Assembly (NCBI GenBank): GCA_900314865.1
Contig: OMWW01000001.1
Coordinates: forward strand, 189,457-253,456
Direction: 5' to 3'
From: an uncultured Erysipelotrichaceae bacterium
GTDB taxonomy: Bacteria; Bacillota_I; Bacilli_A; RFN20; CAG-826
Length of the DNA: 64,000 nt
Shown: in pieces, positions 59,991 to 64,000 of the stretch
Position numbering within the stretch: the stretch's first letter is position 1
Layout of the letters: every line of letters starts with the position of its first letter
Translations under genes and position numbers: made by a program
The notes under the pieces: generated by a model
What the model saw: only the letters and a program-made list of their open reading frames with translations
What the model was told of the DNA's origin: nothing
Databases searched by the model: none

Positions 59991-60533
59991 ATGTTATTTA
60001 CTTATGATGAATGTCTAAAAAAATATGGTAACGATTATCAAATTAAAAAAGTTCTCCAAGATGAGAACCTTTTCAAAGTGAAAGATGGACTTTATTCTGA
60101 TGTGAGTAGTCCTCGAGATTTAGAGGTGTTTATCAAAAAGCATCCTAACGCAATATTCACTATGGGATCAGCGTTATATTATCTCGGTATTAGTGATGTT
60201 ATACCAGACAAATACTCTATTATTACCGATAAAGACGCGACAAAAATAAAAGATCCAAATATCATTCAATACTTTGATAACAGTAACACTCTTTTTGTTG
60301 GGGTTACTAAAATCAATCATAATGGAGTTTTGATATCTCTATATAGCAAAGAGAGGATGTTAATCGAAGTAGCAAGATATAAAAACAAAATTCCTTATGA
60401 CTACTATAAAGAAATAATTGCTTACTATAGAAGTCATATTGAAGAAATTGATATTTCTCTTGTTTTAGATTATCTCCAATCATTCCCTAAACAAGCTTTC
60501 ATTACTAATATTATTCGCACTGAGGTTTTATAA
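59991..60533 (+). CDS. Orphan AbiEi-like protein
   Basis: A 180-residue protein. Residues 1-40 (FTYDECLKKYGNDYQIKKVLQDENLFKVKDGLYSD) form the AbiEi-type winged helix, and later blocks (MGSALYYLGISDVIPDKYSI, LIEVARYKNKIPYDYYKEII) match the AbiEi core. No toxin gene follows; a hairpin terminator comes next. It may be a solitary antitoxin left from an AbiE pair. TACGGAG precedes the ATG. Confidence 0.75.
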   Translation: MLFTYDECLKKYGNDYQIKKVLQDENLFKVKDGLYSDVSSPRDLEVFIKKHPNAIFTMGSALYYLGISDVIPDKYSIITDKDATKIKDPNIIQYFDNSNTLFVGVTKINHNGVLISLYSKERMLIEVARYKNKIPYDYYKEIIAYYRSHIEEIDISLVLDYLQSFPKQAFITNIIRTEVL

Positions 60534-60548
60534 CTATATCTATTAGTT

Positions 60549-60588
60549 GCATCATCACTGTCATTTAACGGTGGCGATGCTATTTTTT
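60549..60588 (+). terminator. Terminator after AbiEi-like gene
   Basis: GCATC-AT-CAC pairs with GTG-GC-GATGC, then a T-rich run. Confidence 0.75.
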
Positions 60589-60784
60589 AAAAGAAGACAC
60601 AAGTGTCTTAAAAAATTTTTGTTTGCAAAAAATATCAAAATAAACAATAATAATAATGCATCACAAATGCGCAACATAGGGTCGTCCCAAACCTTATATT
60701 CGACAAATGATGTAACTTAACTATCATCCATTCAATTTAAAAAATGACAAGTTGAATGATTTTTGTCGTTTATAAGGAGATAAT

Positions 60785-61699
60785 ATGAAAAAATCTAAAA
60801 TTATAGTTCCTGCTTTAGCGATGATTGCTTTTTCAACAGCTGCCTCAATTGCCGGATCTGTGGCATGGTTTACTGCAAGTAGAACCGCTACAATTAATGC
60901 TGGCGATTACTCAGTAGTTAAAATTAATTCAGACTTAAAATACGCCATTGCTGGTGGATGTGCTACCACTGTAAGTGGTAATAACGTTTCCTTCAATGGT
61001 AAATTAAGTGATGGTTCATTTAACCATTCCGCTGAAAAGATTTATACTCCTGCTACCGATGGTAAATCCATCGCCAAAGAGACAGCCTTAAATGCAGCTA
61101 ACCTTCAATCCGAAATGGAAAGAGGTACTGCTGGTGATGGCGTCACAAAGATTTATACCGCTGCTACATTTGATATCACATTTACGATGGACTTCGGTTC
61201 TGGTGATACCGATAAAGCGTTATATTTAGATTGTACAGCTGAACATTCTGCCTTCACTACAACTGGCGATATCGCCACTGCTGCAGGCTTCAGAATGGCG
61301 TTCATTCCTAAAGGAAGCGCACCTTCTGGTTCATCCCAATACAAGAAAGTATTTGCGGACTTACAAACAGAAGCTAACTGTAAATATGTTCTTGGTACTT
61401 CTAACTATGCCGGTACCGCGTATGATTCTGGTGTTGTTATTGACTCAACATTCAGTACTGCACTTCCAGATCCAAAAGCCGAAGGACAAACAATTGCTAA
61501 GATGACAACTCAAAGAGTTGACTGCTTAGGTGTTTCCCATAGAGCAAGTGACACAATTCCAGAAGTCAGCTTAACATTTACAGTTGTTTGTTGGTTCGAT
61601 GGTAATGATCCACAAATCATAAACCGTGCTACATTAGCAGAATATCAAACTGTTACAGCAAAATTATGCTTTGAAGCAGTCGATTTACCAGCTGCCTAG
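60785..61699 (+). CDS. SipW-type surface/matrix protein (TasA/camelysin-like)
   Basis: A 304-residue exported protein. Its N-terminus (KIIVPALAMIAFSTAASIAG, then SVAWFTASRTATINAG) is a SipW-dependent-type signal, as in TasA and camelysin, the fibre proteins of Bacillus biofilm matrix. The mature part is beta-rich with many Thr, Ala and Gly. No SipW gene is in the window. AAGGAG precedes the ATG. It has its own transcript, with a terminator at 61721-61751. The leader 60600-60784 shows no riboswitch I can name. Confidence 0.8.
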   Translation: MKKSKIIVPALAMIAFSTAASIAGSVAWFTASRTATINAGDYSVVKINSDLKYAIAGGCATTVSGNNVSFNGKLSDGSFNHSAEKIYTPATDGKSIAKETALNAANLQSEMERGTAGDGVTKIYTAATFDITFTMDFGSGDTDKALYLDCTAEHSAFTTTGDIATAAGFRMAFIPKGSAPSGSSQYKKVFADLQTEANCKYVLGTSNYAGTAYDSGVVIDSTFSTALPDPKAEGQTIAKMTTQRVDCLGVSHRASDTIPEVSLTFTVVCWFDGNDPQIINRATLAEYQTVTAKLCFEAVDLPAA

Positions 61700-61720
61700 T
61701 ACGAACTAAATAACTAGATT

Positions 61721-61751
61721 GAGCCTCTCTTTTCTAAGGGTGGCTCTTTTT
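61721..61751 (+). terminator. Terminator after first surface protein gene
   Basis: GAGCC pairs with GGCTC around an internal stem, followed by TTTTT. Confidence 0.8.
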
Positions 61752-61802
61752 ATATATAATAAAAAATGTTGACTGATTTTCATAATGGTGTAAACTAATA
61801 GG

Positions 61803-61885
61803 CAGAGTAAGGGCAAAACTGGAGTGATCCAGCGGCGCAAAGCTATAGGGTCTAATAGTCTATATTTAGATAGCCAGTTGCCTTG
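61803..61885 (+). ncRNA. c-di-GMP-I (GEMM) riboswitch
   Basis: The aptamer has the GEMM-I blocks in order: GGGCAAA (61811), a hairpin CTGGA-GTGA-TCCAG with a GNRA tetraloop, GGCGCAAAGC, GGTCTAA, then TAGATAGCCAGTTGCC. P1 pairs GGGCAA (61811-61816) with TTGCC (61878-61882). The receptor side (AGATAGCC) for tetraloop docking is present. It controls the surface-protein genes from 61979 on. Ligand binding would stabilise P1 and compete with the overlapping terminator, so the switch should be ON with c-di-GMP. Confidence 0.92.
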
Positions 61886-61932
61886 GAAGAACAACAATGT
61901 CGTTGTTAGGATGATAGGCAATTGGCGTTTTT
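61873..61932 (+). terminator. Riboswitch expression-platform terminator
   Basis: GCCAGTTGCC (61873-61882), the 3' part of the aptamer, pairs with GGCAATTGGC (61917-61926), followed by G and five T residues. An inner ACAACA/GTTGTT stem extends it. Since the left arm also forms P1, aptamer and terminator exclude each other. Confidence 0.85.
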
Positions 61933-61978
61933 GTATCTTCATTGGGACACATACACCTTTTCGCAAAGGTAAAAAACT

Positions 61979-62782
61979 ATGTACAGACTAGAATACGTGA
62001 AAAAACGGAAAAGAAGAAGACTAGTGGCGATAGTTGCGGCAGTTTCTACTGTGGTCGTTACAACTTTTTGCATAGTCGCATTCTTAGGCCGATTCGTTGG
62101 GACATTTACGGTATCGCTAGAAACCAGAAATGTCGATTTAACGCTTCTAGAGAAGCTCGATTCTAAGGAACATAGTTCATTTTTAAGGATCAACGACATG
62201 CCGGCGTTCCAAGAATACACATATAGTTACTTTGATCGTGACTTTAGTGATGAAGAGATCGATAACGAAGATTCGGTTCCATTTATGGGAGCGAACTACG
62301 AAGGCGACGCTCTTAAATCAATTAATTTCTTCAAGTACACATATTATGTGAAAAACGTTGGAGCAAATCCGGCTATATACGATTGGTCTATAAACATCCT
62401 TGATGATGTACTTTCTGATGATGGAAGATCACTTTTAAGCACATTACGAGTGATGATTTACGTTGATGGAGAAAAAAGTGTTTACGGTTTACGTGACTCT
62501 GTTCCTCATGTAGATGAGCACGGTAACCCTAGTTACAGCGCTCCAATTTCTGTTAGTGAGGAACAAGCAAGCACAGAATTCCCATTTATGGGCTATGCCA
62601 AAGAATTTAATTCCTCCGAAGTGGTCACGACATTTCGTGGTCAAAAATTAAACGTAGGTGAAGCGAAAAGGTACACAATTGTTACTTGGCTCGAAGGTTT
62701 TCGTTCTAGTAACAATGAATTCGCACCTAGAGGTGCAAAAATTAAATTAGGAGTTGAAATAAACGCTTATGAAAATGAATAA
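61979..62782 (+). CDS. Membrane/surface protein, first gene of c-di-GMP-controlled operon
   Basis: A 267-residue protein with a very basic N-terminus (KKRKRRR) and one membrane helix or signal (residues 16-40). The external domain resembles the following TasA-like proteins at its end (TIVTWLEGFRSSNN compared with TVWLEGWEALK). It may be an anchor or minor fibre subunit. AAAGGT precedes the ATG, directly after the riboswitch terminator. Its last 14 bases overlap the next gene. Confidence 0.75.
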   Translation: MYRLEYVKKRKRRRLVAIVAAVSTVVVTTFCIVAFLGRFVGTFTVSLETRNVDLTLLEKLDSKEHSSFLRINDMPAFQEYTYSYFDRDFSDEEIDNEDSVPFMGANYEGDALKSINFFKYTYYVKNVGANPAIYDWSINILDDVLSDDGRSLLSTLRVMIYVDGEKSVYGLRDSVPHVDEHGNPSYSAPISVSEEQASTEFPFMGYAKEFNSSEVVTTFRGQKLNVGEAKRYTIVTWLEGFRSSNNEFAPRGAKIKLGVEINAYENE

Positions 62783-63857
62783 AAAATTAGTCGTTCCATT
62801 TCTAGCTACTATCATTGGCTTATCCGTTGCTGGTGGCTTAGGTGGAGCATTTGCGTGGTATCAATTCAATAGTGAAGTCAGAACAGGTTTCATTGGTAGT
62901 TCAGTAGCAGATACTGGCCTCCTCCAAATGGGATATAATGATGGTTCATGGCATTGGGGAAGTAGCAGATACTTACCTAATTCCGATTTAAAACCAGTTA
63001 CCTTTGGTAAAATGGGCACAGGAAATGCTTTACCATATGACGCTGGTGGAGATCCATTATGTTATGGTTATCCAGAAGCTGGCGCACAAACCGGTGAAGA
63101 TTACACTAAAGGATGGAAAAGAATGGCCGTCGGTGATGGTTATTACCAATATGAGATTTATCTCAGAGCGATAAAAGCTAATTCTGCTGTTACTACAAGA
63201 GACGAAGCTAACGACATTAATGCAGGTTATGAACTTTCTGCACAAAACGTTTACATTTCTTCTGTCACTCTTGAAGACGCAAACAATAGTGGTAATAAAA
63301 CCGTTTCTGATGCATTAAGAGTCCACGTTGACGTTGATGGCGGTAAAAAATGGCTCATTTCTAAAAATGAACACAGCGTTACAAAAGCAACCGCTTTAGA
63401 TGTTCACGGCTATTTGGATCTTGATGGTGATGGTCACCCCGACAAATATGATGCCGATCCATGGAATACCACATTCTATAACCAAGATTGTAAATATGGT
63501 ATTTGGGGTGACAAACAAGAAACCACACAAGCTTATGATTATACCGATAACGAACATCCAGAAAATAATATTACCGGTATCGTTCAACCTCGTGACACTG
63601 ATGGTTTAATGCCTGCTTCAACAGATCCAGCATTAGATCCAGATGGTGCAAATCCAAAATGTATTTGTAAAACAAAATCTACAGGTAATATGGCTGACAT
63701 GGTCAAAGTTACCATTACAGTTTGGCTTGAAGGTTGGGAAGCTTTAAAAGTTGATAATACCACAAACAAGAGTGTTATCTGGAATCCTGCAATGAATGCT
63801 GGAGTCAACGTTAACGTTGGTTTAGTGTTCGATGTCGGTAGAAATATTCTTGGTTAA
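62769..63857 (+). CDS. TasA/camelysin-like matrix protein with calcium-binding-like repeat
   Basis: A 362-residue exported protein with a SipW-type signal (LVVPFLATIIGLSVAGGLG then AFAWYQF). The beta-rich mature part includes LDLDGDGHPDKYDADPWN near residue 217-234, a thrombospondin-3/dockerin-like DxDxDGxPDxxDxDP calcium-binding motif. VTITVWLEGWE near 315 is shared with the preceding gene. The start overlaps that gene by 14 bases (ATG at 62769 or 62775), so translation is coupled. It belongs to the c-di-GMP-controlled transcript. Confidence 0.8.
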   Translation: MKMNKKLVVPFLATIIGLSVAGGLGGAFAWYQFNSEVRTGFIGSSVADTGLLQMGYNDGSWHWGSSRYLPNSDLKPVTFGKMGTGNALPYDAGGDPLCYGYPEAGAQTGEDYTKGWKRMAVGDGYYQYEIYLRAIKANSAVTTRDEANDINAGYELSAQNVYISSVTLEDANNSGNKTVSDALRVHVDVDGGKKWLISKNEHSVTKATALDVHGYLDLDGDGHPDKYDADPWNTTFYNQDCKYGIWGDKQETTQAYDYTDNEHPENNITGIVQPRDTDGLMPASTDPALDPDGANPKCICKTKSTGNMADMVKVTITVWLEGWEALKVDNTTNKSVIWNPAMNAGVNVNVGLVFDVGRNILG

Positions 63858-63884
63858 TTAAAAATTAATTAGGGAAGAGCAATT

Positions 63885-64000
63885 GTGAAAAAACATAACA
63901 AGATTACGATTGGTTTGAGCCTAGGTTTCGCTATGACTACGCTAGGTATTATTGGCTCCACAGCCGGTACTTTAGCATGGTACGCGTATTCTCGTTCAAC
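63885..64000 (+). CDS. Third SipW-type surface protein (3' end outside window)
   Basis: Only 38 codons are in the window. A GTG start at 63885, 7 bases after GGGAAGAG, leads into KITIGLSLGFAMTTLGIIG, then STAGTLAWYAYSRST, the same SipW-type signal layout as the genes at 60785 and 62769. It continues the c-di-GMP-controlled operon. The gap of 27 bases to the previous gene has no terminator. Confidence 0.75.
   Translation, partial: MKKHNKITIGLSLGFAMTTLGIIGSTAGTLAWYAYSRS

Noticed and set aside
1..64000. tRNA or rRNA genes, integrase or transposase genes
   Set aside because: No GTTCGA-type T-loop with a cloverleaf, no rRNA blocks, and no recombinase motifs were seen on either strand.

Overview
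The window is AT-rich DNA from a low-GC Gram-positive-type bacterium. Evidence is strong AGGAGG-type ribosome binding sites, several lipobox lipoproteins with no outer-membrane proteins, SipW-type (TasA/camelysin-like) surface proteins, and an EF-G-like GTPase. TGA is used as a stop (for example at 15663-15665), so this is the standard bacterial code and not the Mycoplasma code. An uncultured gut or rumen Bacillota near Erysipelotrichia/Bacilli is a reasonable inference, not a proof. I see no rRNA, tRNA, CRISPR array, integrase or transposase.

Layout. 1-3.6 kb: the 3' part of a UvrD-type helicase carrying a Big2-like domain, plus a coiled-coil partner. 3.6-7.0 kb: toxin/immunity module 1 (small paralogue A, RNA hairpins, DUF4417, nuclease-toxin-like protein, immunity candidate), flanked by ~115-bp imperfect direct repeats. 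7.0-13.3 kb: a six-fold cysteine-repeat protein, a Fic/EF-G-like operon, an FMN reductase/SHOCT operon and a polytopic membrane protein. 13.6-16.0 kb: module 2, with the same order as module 1 plus an RNA leader that looks able to switch the DUF4417 ribosome binding site on and off. 16-19 kb (minus strand): metallophosphoesterase, YhcG-type nuclease, XRE regulator and NERD protein, with palindromic repeats that resemble pieces of the YhcG gene. 19-27.6 kb: large lipoprotein, acyltransferase plus acyl-CoA ligase, and a two-gene ABC transporter.

27.7-41.4 kb is a defence island: a candidate small RNA, an HTH plus OLD-type ATPase/TOPRIM module with its own operators, and a tightly packed six-gene operon. 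That operon encodes two adenine methylases, a GIY-YIG/SF2 helicase fused to a gamma-glutamylcyclotransferase-like domain and HTH, a membrane protein, a Upf1-like helicase with a DUF2726 nuclease, and a PLD nuclease. Directly downstream lies a SAM-riboswitch-like element in front of two unknown genes.

42.8-60.5 kb is mixed accessory DNA: lipoproteins, an InlB/Big2/solute-binding fusion, AbiE-type toxin-antitoxin parts, a Nif11-like leader protein with a zinc ribbon, a diguanylate cyclase, a DUF4143 ATPase preceded by a 23-bp-period repeat array, fRMsr, a HAD lipoprotein, GNAT and PHP enzymes. 60.8-64 kb holds tandem SipW-type surface proteins. The second transcript is preceded by a convincing c-di-GMP-I riboswitch overlapping a terminator, so the matrix operon is probably switched on by c-di-GMP; a GGDEF enzyme is encoded 13 kb upstream. 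Three promoters (19.2, 27.6 and 47.3 kb) share an 11-bp-spaced direct repeat with identical geometry and may form one regulon.
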